Positions 11,914 through 23,882 are shown, counted from the stretch's first letter. The stretch is 64,000 nucleotides of DNA from Meloidogyne chitwoodi (GCA_015183035.1 JACZZP010000001.1:372001-436000), one strand, 5' to 3'. Notes: generated by a model not told the origin, from the letters alone. Translations and numbers: made by a program.

Positions 11914-12305
11914 AATATTTAGTTACTGATTTTAAAGTTTATTTAAAAAAATTAAATAGATAGGTAAAAATATAGGGAAGAGAGAAAAGAGAATTTTTGG
12001 TGAAGTTTTATATAAAAATTAAAATTAAAAAAAAATATTTTTTATTTTTTTTTTACTTCTTTCCTCTTCCCTCGAGTGTTAAAAAATTCGAAATTTTTTT
12101 TTAAGTATATTTGGATTTGTTGTCCTTATTTTACTTTTTTGTTTATGGCTAGGCTATTTTGTGTGTTTAATAATAAAAATTGTTTTGTGACTATTTAATT
12201 GAAATTTTTTTTAAATCAATATTAATTTTGATTCTAATATTTATTTATTATTTTATTTATTTTTTCAAAGTCAAAAACCTGGAAATTGTCGCCTTCTTTA
12301 GGTTA

Positions 12306-12367
12306 CACACCCCATTTATTCGCAAAAAAAATATTTTGTAAAAATTTTTTTGCGAATAAATGGGGTG
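12306..12367. mobile_element. CCCCATTTATTCGC foldback element, copy 2
   Basis: Left arm ACACCCCATTTATTCGCA is matched by an inverted right arm TGCGAATAAATGGGGTG with an AT-rich loop, about 62 bp in all. No coding capacity; it is MITE-like. Confidence 0.75.
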
Positions 12368-12423
12368 CTCATATAAATTAGTTCAATTTCTAAAAATTTC
12401 TATAAAAAAAATTTAAGATTAAA

Positions 12424-12493
12424 CGCCCCATTTATTCGCAATAACCTATTTTACATTCAAAAAAAAATTTTTTTTTTGCGAATAAATGGCGTG
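12424..12493. mobile_element. CCCCATTTATTCGC foldback element, copy 3
   Basis: Arms CGCCCCATTTATTCGCA and TGCGAATAAATGGCG enclose an AT-rich loop. Both arms carry the same variation (CGCC at the outer left, GGCG at the outer right), so the hairpin stays paired. Confidence 0.72.
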
Positions 12494-12560
12494 TTCACTA
12501 TGCTTAAATAATAATTACTGAAAAAAATTTTTTTACAGATAAATTTAGAAACAAATAAGA

Positions 12561-15500
12561 ATGATTCTATTTCAAAATAATCAGAAAGCTCTTGGCTTAT
12601 TTCTTCAAAAAAAGGCTCTATTAAAAAATGTATTAATTTCATCAAATGCTTCAATTACAACACAGCAGAGCACTCAAAATGCGCGTCCTAATGTTGTGTT
12701 GATTGATGCCGTTAGAACACCTTTTGTTGTATCAAATACAGTCTTTCGGGATTTGTTAGCTGTGGATTTGCAGAGACATGCTTTGAAAGGTTATTTTTAT
12801 TTTTTTAAGTTAAAAAAGGCTTTTTTGTCTTCTTTTTACTTTAATTATACCCTTAAAAGTCCGCAAGTTGTTTATTTAATGGGAAGAATTTCAGAGAATT
12901 AGAATATTTTTTGAAATTTTTTTAAACTCATTTTTGTAAAAGTTAATTTTTTTTTGATTTTACTAGATTATATTTAATTAAATTTTAATTAATTCTGTAT
13001 AATAGTAGTGGAAAATATGTCTATTAAATACATAATTATCTTTAAAATAATTACTTAAAAAATAAACTTGCGGATAAAACTTGCGGATTTTTATGGGCAT
13101 AATTAAAGGGTATAGGCTTCTGTGGGTTTAAAAGCGTAAAGGCTGGGGAAATTTTTTTTAAATAAAATTTTTTTTTAATTTTTTAAAAATAAAATTAAAA
13201 AACAAAAATTAGAAACTATTCTTTAACTTCTCTCTGTTCTATTAAACTAAAATAAAATTAATTGAAATTTAATTTTAAATTTTTTCAGCCTTAGTAGATC
13301 GTACAAACGTACCTTTCGAAGACATTGGACACATAATTTGTGGACAAGTAGTTCAAGAATGTAGAACTAGCAATATAGCACGTGAAGCAGCACTTACTGC
13401 AGGTTTTCCTGATTCTGTTAGTTTCTTTTTCTTTTTAATTTCAAAAAATAAATTTTTAGATTCCTTGTAACACGGTTACTTTGGCCTGCATTTCCTCTGC
13501 TATTTCTACTCAAAATATTGCTTCAATGATTTGTAATGGTTATTTAAAGGCAGGAATTGCTGGAGGTGTTGAACTGCTTTCTGACTTTCCTGTCAGATAT
13601 AATCGAAAGGTTTTAATTTTTTTTTAAATTTTTTTTAACTTGAAAATGGGTTCAACCCAAATTTGATCAAATTCATTTCGATCAAATTACCTTAAAAATA
13701 AAATTAAAAAAAAAATATTAAATGGTCCATAATCTTCTCTAATATTAAATCTACGGATTATTCCTTGAAAAGAAATTTTCTGAAAATTCCACTTTTGAAA
13801 AAAAAATTCCTTTCAGACCAGAATTATTCCACTATTGGAAATTTTTCTTTTAAAAAAGAAAAAAATCTTTCTCAAATAATTATTTAAATAAATAAATTTA
13901 ATAAATTGCTTCCATTAAGTAGGTGGACCATTTTTTATTTTTTTTTTAATTTAGACCTTTAAAAATTACCAAAAAATTTTATAAAATTAAAAAAAAATAT
14001 TTATTTTTTCAAGGCTCGCCTCTCAATGATAGATTTTCAAAAAGCAAAAAAACTAGATGCTAAAGTCAAATACGGATTTAAAATGTTGGCAAACTGGTTT
14101 ACCCCCGAATTGCCTGCAGTTTCAGAATTTACAACAGGGGAAGTTATGGGCAATTCTGGTGATCGATTGGCAGCAGCTTTTTGTGTTTCAAGAAAGTATT
14201 TTTTTTCAATTTTAAAAAATTTATTTTATAAAAATGGAACTTGGTCTTTACCTTTAGGTTACACACCCCATTTATTCGCAGAAAATAAATTTTAAATTTA
14301 ATTCATTTTTTATTGTAAAATATTTTCTGCGATTAAATGGGGTGTTTACCTAAATTGGAAATTTTCAAAAAAATATTTTTTAATTAAGTAACCACCCCAT
14401 TTATTCGCAGAAAAATAATTTTAAATTTAATTTATTTTTTATTGTAAAATATTTTCTGCGATTAAATGGGGTGTTTACCCAAAATTGGAAATGTTCAAAA
14501 AATTTAAAAAATTTTTTTTAAAGAGAACAAGATGATTTTGCAATTCGTAGCCATTCTTTAGCTGAAAAGGCAACAAAAGAAAATAAATTGGTTGATATAG
14601 TTCCAATGTTTGTACCTTATGGACCTAAAAAAGGGCTGACAGTTTTGACTGATAATGGAATTAGAGTTTCTACTGTTGATCAAATGGCTAAACTTAAAGC
14701 TGCTTTTATTAAACCTCATGGAACTGTGACTGCTGGAAATTCGTCTTTTTTGACTGATGGGGTTTTTTTTCAGATTTTTTTTTGAAAATTTTTTTGAAAA
14801 TTTCTGAAATTTTTTTTGAAATTTTTTTCGAACTTTTTGGAAAATTTTTTTTGAAATTTTTTTGAAATTTTTTGAAATTTTTTTTTGAAATTTTTTTGAA
14901 AATTTTTTTTGAAATTTTTTTTGAAATTTTTTTGAAATTTTTTTTGAAAATTTTTTTGAAATTTTTTTGAAAATTTTTTGAAATTTTTTTGAAAATTTTT
15001 TGAAATTTTTTTGAAAATTTTTTGAAATTTTTTTGAAAATTTTTTGAAAATTTTTTGAAATTTTTTTGAAAATTTTTTGAAATTTTTTTGAAATTTTTTT
15101 TTGAAAATTTTTTTGAAATTTTTTGAAATTTTTTTTTGAAATTTTTTTGAAATTTTTTTTTGAAATTTTTTTGAAATTTTTTTGAAATTTTTTTTTGAAA
15201 TTTTTTTGAAATTTTTTGAAATTTTTTTTTGAAATTTTTTTGAAATTTTTTTTTGAAAATTTCTATAATTTTTTTACTAATTAAATTTATTTTTTCAAGG
15301 CATCAGCAGCTTTAATCAGTTCAGAATCCTATGCTATTCAAAAGGGTTATAAACCCAAAGCTTTTATTCGAGAAACAATTTTTGTTGCTCAAGACCCAAA
15401 AGATCAACTTTTGCTTAGTCCAGCTTATGTAATTCCACAGTTGTTGGATAAGGTTTTCTTTTTTTTTTTAAATTTAAAAAAAAAATTTTTTTTAATTTTT

Positions 15501-16504
15501 AAATTATTTAAAAATTTTTTTTAAATTTTTAAAAATAAGGTTGGGCTTAAACTTGGAGATATTGATGTTTTTGAAATTCATGAAGCTTTTGCTGGCCAAT
15601 TATTGGCAAATCTTAAGGCATTAGATTCTGATTGGTTTTGTCAGGTTTTCTTTTTTTTAAATTTTAACAAATTAATTTAAATTTAAAAAAAGAATTATAT
15701 GAAACGAAGCGGAAAATTTGGAACTATTCCACTCGAAAAACTCAATCTTTGGGGTGGCTCTCTCTCCTTAGGCCATCCTTTCGGCGCTACAGGAGTTAGA
15801 CTTTTGGCTCATGCTGCTAATCGATTAAAATCTGAAGGTTTTTTTTAATTTATTATTTTTTTTAAATTTCGACTTTATTTTTTTATTCTCCTAAAAATTT
15901 TTAAAATTCAAAAAAAAAAAGTAATTTTTAATTTTTTGAAAAAATTAAAAATTTGGTCAGTTCATCACTAGGGCTGTGCAAAATATGCGCGAAAAAAGTC
16001 AACTGACCACTGTCTCTCCGAAGGTTAACTTAATCTCTCGTTTGTAAGATACGTAGAAAAGTAGTGGTAATTAGAGAAAATATTTAAAATTCCTTTTGTA
16101 CAATTCCTTTTCATTTTATACAATTTTCTCTACTTACCACTACTTTTCTACGTCTCTTACAAACAAACGAGAGGTTAAGTTAACCGTCGGAGAGACAGTG
16201 GTCAGTTATGGTTAGATAACAATTTGTTCGTGCATGTTTTGTTAAACCCTATTCATCACACCTTAAAATTTTTAATTTAAAAAAAATAATTCAATTTGTT
16301 TAAAAATTGTTTCAATTTTTTAAAAATTGTTTCAATTTTTTAAAAATTGTTTCAACTTTTTAAAAATTGAATTGATTAATTAAAAATAATTTTTAAACAT
16401 TTTAAATTAAAAAAAAATTTTTAGGTGGTCGTTATGCAGTAATTGCTGCATGTGCAGCTGGAGGACATGGCGTTGGAATGCTTGTTGAGGCATACAATAA
16501 ATAA
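12561..16504 (+). CDS. HADHB: Trifunctional enzyme subunit beta, mitochondrial 3-ketoacyl-CoA thiolase
   Basis: Nine exons (12561-12789, 13289-13416, 13460-13609, 14014-14195, 14524-14761, 15300-15452, 15540-15644, 15693-15837, 16425-16504) join in phase to about 469 residues, the usual HADHB length. The N-terminus is a likely mitochondrial presequence. Thiolase features appear in order: [11 protein letters not shown], the nucleophilic cysteine in [10 protein letters not shown], the loop [26 protein letters not shown], the active-site [15 protein letters not shown] and the final [10 protein letters not shown]. The enzyme cleaves 3-ketoacyl-CoA in long-chain fatty acid beta-oxidation, together with the alpha subunit, at the inner mitochondrial membrane. 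Introns 4, 5 and 8 carry foldback elements or low-complexity DNA, but the exons show no lesion. Confidence 0.95.
14261..14345. mobile_element. CCCCATTTATTCGC foldback element, copy 4
   Basis: Arms CACCCCATTTATTCGCAGA and CTGCGATTAAATGGGGTG lie in HADHB intron 4. It is nearly identical to the next copy about 50 bp downstream, suggesting a tandem duplication. Confidence 0.75.
14391..14475. mobile_element. CCCCATTTATTCGC foldback element, copy 5
   Basis: This is an almost exact repeat of copy 4, including the flanking GTTTACC. Both right arms share the GATTAAATGG variant not seen in the other copies. Confidence 0.75.
14766..15270. repeat. About 500 bp of (T7-8)GAAA simple repeat in HADHB intron 5
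   Basis: Nearly the whole intron consists of runs of 6-9 T followed by GAAA or GAAAA, repeated around 40 times, with no other sequence. A shorter version of the same pattern is at 18836-18905 in the transthyretin-like gene. Confidence 0.85.
15958..16258. mobile_element. Foldback MITE family B, copy 1
   Basis: Long inverted arms (GACCACTGTCTCTCCGAAGG on the left, its inverse near 16180-16205 on the right) continue through CTCTCGTTTGTAAGA and ACGTAGAAAAGTAGTGG. The AT-rich centre contains TTTTGTACAATTCC. It lies in HADHB intron 8. Copies at 45294-45590 and 57800-58081 share both arms and centre. Confidence 0.85.
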
Positions 16505-18041
16505 AATTGTTTTTTAATTAAAATTTTTACGATGGTATTATTTTTATATTATTGAGAGGTTTGCTTTTAAAAAATTAATTTTAAATAATAATGGAATATA
16601 GAAATTATATTATTATTGACCTCTTTGAATTTGTGGGAGAATTAAAAAAATTAAATTTTCAATTTTTTGATTTAAAAAAAATATTTTTTAGAAAAAATAA
16701 AATTTAAATTTTTACCTCTGACCTAAAAAAACTTATTTTAGTTAATTTACAAAATTGTATCAAATTTGCATATATTCTACTAAATATTTAGATTTTGTGT
16801 GTGTATTTTTAAATATTATATTTTACTGAATAAATAAATAATTGAGTATTTATTTTTTTTTTAATTTTTAAAATTCCTTCCTTACGGTTTTTTGATTGTG
16901 GACACGTCATAATATTATAATTTAATTTTTTTAATTTTATAAAAATATTTTAAAAAAAGTTCCCTTTTTTAAAAGAATTTTGAAAGAATTTTGAAAAGAA
17001 TTTTAAAGAATTTTGAAAGAATTTTTCCTTGAAAAAATAAAAAAATAATAAAAAAAATAGGAGAAAAGACTTGTCCCCTCATATTTGTGTCCTTTTTTAT
17101 ATTTTTAAATTAAAAAATATATCTGACACATTTTTTTAACCTTTTCAATTCTTTTTTCTAATTTTTTGGTTAAAATTCTATTTTTAAAATTTAATTTTAT
17201 TTTTTTTCTGACTTATGATCATTTTTCTTAAATTCTTTTTTTAAAAAATAAAAAAAATATTTTTTTTTATTGTTAGTTTTAAAAAATAAAAAATAGAAAA
17301 TATATAAATATTTTCACCTTTTTTTCAACTTTAAAATCATTTAAATATTTTTACGGGAAAATAAAAGAAAATAAACAACAAATGTTCAACACTTTTTTAA
17401 TTTTCTCTTAACTATTAAAAAAAAAATTTTTTTTTAAGCCAAAAATATTTTTAAAAAACGGAAAAAGAAAACATTTGTCACGTAAAAAATAAAATAAATA
17501 AATATTTATTTTTAAAGGTAGAATTAATTTTTTTTTAATTTTACTGCCAAAAGACTGAACATTTGGCTTATTTATTTGTTTAAATTGATTTTATAAAATA
17601 AATTCTGATTTTTAGTTTTAAAATGTTTCAAAATTAAAAATGTTTTTTTTTAATTCTGATTTTAGATAAATTTCAAATTCTGGTTTGATTAAAAATTAGA
17701 ATTCTGGTTTTTGGTTGGAAACAATATATTCTAATTTAATATTTCTGATTTTTAAAATTAAATTCTGAAAAATTCTGGTTTTTAAAAATTAAATTCTGAT
17801 TTTTTAAAAATTAAATTCTGATTTTTAAAAATTAAATTCTGATTTTGAAAAATTCTGATTTTTAAAATTCTGGTTTGTTAAAATTCTGATTCTGAAAAAT
17901 TCTGATTTTTAAATAAAAACATATTTTAAAACAAAACCAGAGTTAAAATTCTGGTTTTTACTATAAAAATTCTGATTTTAACAATATTTTCAGCTATAAT
18001 TAATTAATTAATTTTCTATATTTTATTCCCTTACTATAAAA
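16505..18041. other. AT-rich intergenic region with ATTCTGATTT array
   Basis: No gene is seen. Positions 16970-17035 contain repeated AAAGAATTTTGAA. Positions 17600-17990 contain about twelve ATTCTGATTT or ATTCTGGTTT motifs directly upstream of the transthyretin-like gene. Confidence 0.6.
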
Positions 18042-18972
18042 ATGCGTTATTTTGCAACAATAATTTCATTTCTTTTAATAATTTTTATTTTTACACTTTT
18101 CTCCACTTTTTGCTCTGCCGAACAGCAAAACATAACAATCCGAGGTCAAGCAATTTGCCGTAGACGAAGTGTTAAAGGATTGCATGTTGAATTACGTGAA
18201 CGCGATACTTTTGATCCAGACGATTCTTTGGGCACTACAACCACTGGACCTGATGGTACTTTTGAAGTTAGTGGTGGAGAGAATGAGGTAATAATTTTAC
18301 TTTGGTTGCACACCCCATTTATTCGCAAGAAAATATTTTATTATCTAATTAATTTTAATTTTTGAGTTAAAATAGTTTTTTTTACTGCGAATAAATGGGG
18401 TGTATACGTTCAATTTTTGAAAAAACCCTAAAGTAATATAAATCTTAACAACTTCTTCCTTTAATTCCTTTATGAAAATTAAAAATATCAGAATTTGCCC
18501 AGCGAAGTGATTGACGTTCCCTTACCTCTTGTCTGCCTGTTCCTTTACCTTTACTCACCACTTTATTAATTTTTTTTAATTTTCCGTTTTTTTAACTTTT
18601 TGGTTACTCTTCTACTACATTAACCCAATTATCTATTATTTTTTCTTTTAATTTTTCCTTTGAAGATTGGTTCAATACGACCATATCTACGCATCATTCA
18701 CAAATGTGACGTTACAGATGATATAGTAAAATTTAAAAAATTTAAAAAATTTTTTAAATTTCAAGAAATGCCGTCGAACTACAGAAATTGACATTCAAAA
18801 GGATAAAGTTAATGGAATATACGAAATGGTAAGAAAAAATTTTTTTTGAAATTTTTGTAAAATTTTTTTGAAATTAAAAAAAATTTTTTTGAAATTTTTT
18901 AAAATTTATTTTAAGAATTTTGTCAATTTAAATTTACCTGGACATAGAGATAACGAAAATTGTGATGATTAA
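18042..18972 (+). CDS. Transthyretin-like (TTL/TTR) family secreted protein
   Basis: Four exons (18042-18287, 18666-18725, 18766-18828, 18916-18972) give about 141 residues. There is a hydrophobic signal peptide (SFLLIIFIFTLFSTFCSAE), then the family opening ITIRGQAICRRRSVKGLHVEL, DPDDSLGTTTTGPDGTFEVSG, the middle RPYLRIIHKC and the closing IYEMNFVNLNLPGH. These are hallmarks of the nematode transthyretin-like family, which folds as a beta sandwich and is secreted. Some members bridge apoptotic cells and phagocytes, and some plant-parasite members are effectors; neither role can be inferred here. Two conserved cysteines (C of IHKCD and of the exon 3 KCRR) are present. Intron 1 hosts a foldback element. 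Confidence 0.92.
18308..18403. mobile_element. CCCCATTTATTCGC foldback element, copy 6
   Basis: Arms CACACCCCATTTATTCGCA and GCGAATAAATGGGGTGTA flank about 60 bp in intron 1 of the transthyretin-like gene, starting 21 bp after the splice donor. Confidence 0.75.
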
Positions 18973-19993
18973 AACAATTAAATAGTAAACAAATTTATTA
19001 ATAATTTTTATACTATTGTAAATGCACTATTATTTAAAAGGAATTTTTAAAAATTAAAATTTTTTGATTTTTTAACATTGAGGGGCTTAAAAGAAAATTT
19101 TCAAATATTAGAAAGATGTAGATAGATATTAAAAAATTTTTTTATTTAATATTGATTAATTAGTGGAAATATTCAATGCCTTCCCCTCTTGTTTAATTTA
19201 CTTCCTCTACTATTGCAAATTAAAAAGGTCTATAAAAGCTAAATTAGCAAGTCAAGTGTTCATTGCTTCAATCTATTTTTCTTACCTTAACAATTTTTAT
19301 TTCATTACTTCTAATTTTTATTGCTCCTTTAAAGTAAAACTCAGAGGTACAAATCTAAAGTCGAAATTTTTAATTTAGAATTTTTCAATTTTCGACTATT
19401 TAAAATAGGAACGGAGTAATTTGATTTTGAAATTTTTTTTAATATTTAGTTGATGTAATTGCACTATAAAAATGCGCATGTGAAGCTCACCCCACTAAAA
19501 AGGAGAATGCGCCCTTAGTAAATGATAGATTTTTTAATTTCCCCTTTCACTTACTATATATTTTTTATTAAGAAAAATTTCAAGTTTTATTTTAAATAAT
19601 TCTGATTTTCATGTTTTATTTTAAATAATTCTGATTTTCATGTTTTATTTTAAATAATTCTGATTTTCATGTTTTATTTTAAATAATTCTGATTTTCATG
19701 TTTTATTTTAAATAATTCTGATTTTCATGTTTTATTTTAAATAATTCTGATTTTCATGTTTTATTTTAAATAATTCTGATTTTCATGTTTTATTTTAAAT
19801 AATTCTGATTTTCATGTTTTATTTTAAATAATTCTGATTTTCATGTTTTATTTTAAATAATTCTGATTTTCATGTTTTATTTTAAATAATTCTGATCAAG
19901 TTTTATAAATTTAAATGTGAAACACTTCTGTATTAATAAAAATTAATTTAGATATACCTAAATAGATACAAAATTTTTATAAAATTAAAAAAA
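18973..19993. other. Intergenic region with 29-bp minisatellite
   Basis: No gene is supported. Around 19076-19190 is one copy of the AACATTGAGG...ATTCAATGCCT module seen upstream of the small secreted genes. A 29-bp tandem repeat occupies 19581-19895. Confidence 0.6.
19581..19895. repeat. 29-bp tandem repeat, about 10-11 near-perfect copies
   Basis: The unit begins TTCTGATTTTCATG and continues TTTTATTTTAAATAA. I see no substitutions between internal units. It looks like a recent, homogenised expansion of one ATTCTGATTT motif plus its spacer. Confidence 0.9.
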
Positions 19994-20859
19994 ATGGAAA
20001 AATTAAATTTTATTTTATTTTTGTTTTATTTTATTTTTCAAATTTTTGGACAACCTTTAACAAAGGATAACATTATGCCAGAAAATTTGGAACAAAATAA
20101 ATTTAAAAATTTGGAAATAAATATACTAAACAAGTTAAAGGATCACATCAAGTCATTAAATGAACATAATTATGTAAGTAAATTTAAATTTAATAAAAAT
20201 TTAATTAATCATATAAGGACACCCAAAAGATCAACGGTGTGTCTTTATATTAAAAAACTCCCGTTATAAGGAGAATCAAAGGGATAGGCAATTAAGGTGT
20301 CTTTATATCTGATGTGTACCTGTCCTTATAAAGAGTGTCCTTATAAAGGATGTCCTTATAAAGGGTGTCCTTATAACGAGATTCAAGTTTTTGTTTCTTA
20401 AATAATTTGTAGAAAAACACATTTTTGTCACAAATCATTGAATTGTCAAATGCTCAAATGTTAATTGATGAAATTACTAAAATAATGGAACTTTATAAAG
20501 ATGGCGAGTGTAATAAATTAAAAAAAGAACTCCCAACAGCTTTAACTTCTGGAAATAAATTTATTGAAAAATTTCAAAAAATATCAAATAAAAATATTAA
20601 AAAAAAAGATCAAAAAAATATTCAATTAGCCCTAAATCAGTGGAATAACTTTAACCTTCAAAATCGCAGAAAACGCTCTACCTATGGAGATTATCGTGAT
20701 GAAATTTATGAAAAATTACAAGAGGAAAAGGACAAAGAAAATGAAGAATTAAAACTAAGTTTTATTCAACATTGTGACGAAGCAAAAGATTTTTTTGTTA
20801 AATGGTTTTTAATTTTAAATTTTATTTTGGTAATTTTTATTGTATATTTGGTGATTTAG
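19994..20859 (+). CDS. Secreted or membrane protein with basic cleavage site and C-terminal membrane segment
   Basis: Two exons (19994-20173 and 20413-20859) give about 208 residues. An N-terminal signal peptide (LNFILFLFYFIFQIFGQP) precedes a lysine-rich, helical, charged region. RRKRST at about residue 140 resembles a proprotein-convertase site. A last hydrophobic stretch (WFLILNFILVIFIVYLVI) ends the protein, as in a type I membrane or tail-anchored product. Two cysteines are visible (CNKL, QHCDE). I recognise no family. Cleavage at RRKR would release a soluble N-terminal portion from a membrane stub; this is inference only. The intron holds TCCTTATAA-type repeats. Confidence 0.7.
20315..20395. 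repeat. TCCTTATAAAG(G) tandem motif
   Basis: Four consecutive GTCCTTATAA units end in CGAGATTC. In reverse complement this is the TCGTTATAAGGAC motif also found at 36900-37150, 50380-50535 and, as TCGTTATAAGGTCAC, in the 61.1 kb minisatellite. Confidence 0.65.
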
Positions 20860-22207
20860 TGTAAATTCGATAGACGCCTGTTTTTCCTCTAAAAATCTCT
20901 ATCACTAAATGCTTCTTTTACCAAAGCTTTATCATAAAATTATATTTATTTTTTTATCTTGAAAATAAATATTATTTAGTTAGCAATGTGCCTGAATGGC
21001 ATTACCTATATTTCTTCAAATATTCTTTCTAACATAATTTTAGCAAAAATATTTGAAGAGAAAAGTGAATGGCTCTGTAAAAGTGTCCGTATTCATCTGT
21101 TATCCATAGGACTAACTGAGAATCCTCCCTATAAGAAAGCTTAATATATGAAGATTAAATAGAAGAAAGTTTTAAGTTAAGTTGGTATATTCACTCCGAA
21201 AGGCTTGCAGTAATCTACACAAACCGCGCACTCTGTGCCCTTACCTCTACTATATAGAGCTAAAGGAACAGAGCTACTTTTTTTAATTAAAAATTTTTTT
21301 TAATTACCTCTGGGGAATATAATTTTATTGTATCATTTGAAAGGGCTTTATGCACTGATTCAAATGAGCTATGGTAACCTTTGAACTTAAACTAGTTTTT
21401 GAGAAAAAAATTTTTGAAAATTTAGCAAATTTGTGTGGAAGGAATATTCTAAAGTTTGCTAAAAAATTTCTTCCGAATCATATTCTCTGTAATTTGTATC
21501 ATTTGTAGAGCTTGAAAAACTGAATCGAATGAGCTATGTTAGACAATCCAAAAAAGGAGGCTTTTCGAGATATAATTTTTTGAACATTTTGTGGTGAAAG
21601 AATATTTTAACTTCTGATAAAAAAATTTCTACCGCCGTAAAAACACTCAAATTCCCTTACTTTGTTGGTGGGGGAATGTATTTACCACTTTTTAACTTTT
21701 TTTTTTAATTTTTTTATTAATCTTTAATTTTTAAAAATAGAAAATTTGAGTTTTGAACATTGAGGGTCTCAAAATAGATTTTTATTTAAATTTTATTTTA
21801 TAAATTTTATGCTAATTAAAGAGCAAGTCGAAAATGAAGAGAGAGGAGAAAAAAATTTTTTAATTGATTAATTAGAGGATGTATTAAATGCCATCCTCTC
21901 CCTTTCCTCTTAATTTTTGAACATTGAGGGTCTCAAAACTCAAAATACATTTTTATTTTAAATTTTATTTTAAACAAAGGCTAAGAAAGTAAAAAAGATG
22001 CTTGACAGAAAAAAATTTTTTAATTGATTTATTCGTGGATATATTCAATGCCTTGAATATATATTCAATGCCTCTCCACTCCATTAATTCATTTACCCCT
22101 TACCTTTACATTTGCCCTTCACATAAAATTTTTTTTAATTTTTAAAGAATTAAACTGAATATTTTACTAAAAGCAAAATAAAAAAGTATTTTTAAAAAAT
22201 ATTAAAA
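20860..22207. other. Intergenic region with repeated promoter-proximal module
   Basis: I see no gene. Positions 21290-21660 contain two diverged copies of a module with TTTGTATCATTTG...GAGCTATG. Two copies of a ~160-bp module (GAACATTGAGGGTCTCAAAA ... ATTGATTAATT ... TTCAATGCC) lie at about 21758-21905 and 21917-22085, immediately upstream of the secreted gene at 22208. Confidence 0.55.
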
Positions 22208-22963
22208 ATGAATTATTTTATTAAATTATTTATAATTTTATCCATTTTTGCGTGTTATTATTGCTCTACAAACAACAAAAATAAACATATTAGTGAACTA
22301 AAGGAAACTAGTTATGGCATGACATTTTCAACTCCTAAAAAAAATTATGAAGAAAGGAAAGATGTTTTAGCTGGATTAATTTCAAAAAGTACAGGTTGAT
22401 CACAGAAAATAGAGTTCAGCTTGATCGGGATTTCTTCAAAAATCGAGACTCGAGAATTTTGATAAAATAGATCTCGATCCCGAGTCGGATTTAGATTGGC
22501 TTAAGATACACTGATTTTGCACTGTAATAATAAAAAAGCGGGCTTGAGATTCGAAAAGTCGGGAAATCCCGACTTAAAAATTATCCCGATCTGTTGAACC
22601 CTATCACTCTTCCCAGGCGTAATATTTTCCCTTTCTTTTTAGAAACGAAGAAGAAGAAATCAAATAAAGCATCAGGTAATTTTACTTTTTTCGATAAATT
22701 TACTTTCGAGATACATTAACTTTTAAATTTATTTTAAAATTATAATTCAGGTAGTCATAGTTTTTCAAATAAGACTGAAGAAGGAGAAAATTTAAAAAAA
22801 GATAGTTATGACAGTTCTACATTTACACTTAATAATACATCAGGTTAATATTTATTTTTATTTAATTTTGTTTAATATTAATTTGTTAAATTAATATTTA
22901 ATTTAAGAAGGCAATGAAACACCAGATTTTAGTAATTGGAATAAGTTTAGAAGAAAAGATTAA
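22208..22963 (+). CDS. Small secreted lysine-rich protein, paralogue 1
   Basis: Four exons (22208-22394, 22643-22675, 22751-22843, 22908-22963) join in phase to about 122 residues. MNYFIKLFIILSIFACYYCS is a signal peptide; the mature part is hydrophilic, rich in K, S, N and E (KKKKSNKAS, NKTEEGEN) and without recognisable domains. The next unit of the segmental duplication carries a paralogue at 25502 with the same signal peptide plan and the same first splice phase. Small lysine-rich secreted proteins of this kind are typical effector candidates in plant-parasitic nematodes, but expression site is unknown. Intron 1 contains sequence shared with intron 1 of the paralogue (CTCGAGAATTTT). Confidence 0.7.
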
Positions 22964-23042
22964 AAGAATTTGATTCAGAAAATTTACTAAAATGTCAATT
23001 AGAGTACAAAACAGACGATAAGACTTTTTTTGAGGTTGAGGT

Positions 23043-23247
23043 CTGTTGAGTACCAATTCGTTTTTAACATTTTCCACTGTTTTTATGGAAAATTTCCGAT
23101 GGGTTCGATAAAGAAAAATTAGGAGGGAACAGGACGTTCATTCCATTAGACGAAAAAAAAGATTTTCAATAAAATTAGGATTTTTTTAATTTTTTTGGTA
23201 CTCAACCGTCCCTTTTAGGTAGCTACTCAACCGGCGGTACTCAACAG
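23043..23247. mobile_element. Foldback element with CTGTTGAGTACC termini
   Basis: Perfect 12-bp inverted ends, CTGTTGAGTACC on the left and GGTACTCAACAG on the right, bound about 205 bp without an ORF. A second element with ends AGTTGAGTACC and GGTACTCAACT lies at 37611-37793 in the first GPCR gene. Confidence 0.7.
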
Positions 23248-23689
23248 GCCGGTTTTTTATCTCAAAGGAATATTAATTCAATTAGAAAGGTATTCAAATT
23301 AATTTGTGAATTCAAAACCTTAGAGAATTTTTTGAAATTGAAATTAGAGTCTGAAAAAGTAATGTCTTCTCCCTGTTTTGTACTCTCAATGAAAACACCC
23401 CAATTCACTCTGCATTTAAATTTTATATTTTTTTCCAAATGAAAAACAGTTATTTAATCACTACAAATTATTTTTACTCGTAGATTTTAGTAAAAATTTA
23501 TTTTAAAAATTTCAAATTTTATTTTTTTATTATAAATGTGAAAAGAAATTCATTCGTTTTTCTCTAATTTTTATTTCTTTATTTTCGTTTTTATCATGTA
23601 GAGGACGATTTCGTCGAGTGTGAGTTAATGCAAGTCGGTACTTACTAAAATAATTAACAGAATCTTAAATTATTTTGACTGAGACTCAA

Positions 23690-23882
23690 ATGACATTTTA
23701 AGTTATTTAAGACTCAAATGACATTTTAAGTTATTTAAGACTCAAATAACATTTTAAGTTGTTTGAGACTCAAATGACCCATTAAGATATTTGATACTCA
23801 AATGACCCTTTAAGTTAGTTGAGACTCAAATGACATTTTAGGTTTTAAGACTCAAATAACAATTTTAAGTTAGTTAAGACTC
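23690..23882. repeat. GACTCAAATGACATTTTAAGTT tandem repeat
   Basis: About seven degenerate units of 25-27 bp carry the core GACTCAAATGACATTTTAAG. The array continues at 24123-24190 and was split by the solo LTR. The parent locus next to the full-length GH35 exon (27855-27900) has only about two units, so the array expanded after duplication. Confidence 0.8.

Larger units (their letters stand above)
11914..12560. other. Intergenic region with two foldback elements
   Basis: No gene is seen. Two short hairpin elements with arms CCCCATTTATTCGCA and TGCGAATAAATGGGG lie at 12306-12367 and 12424-12493. The second copy ends 68 bp before the HADHB start codon, so it lies in or next to that gene's promoter or 5' leader. 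Confidence 0.65.

Noticed and set aside
8461..16504. cct-7, small membrane protein and HADHB as an operon
   Set aside because: They share a strand and the first gap is about 310 bp, but the second gap is about 650 bp with insertions and I see no decisive trans-splice evidence. It is left as a possibility only.
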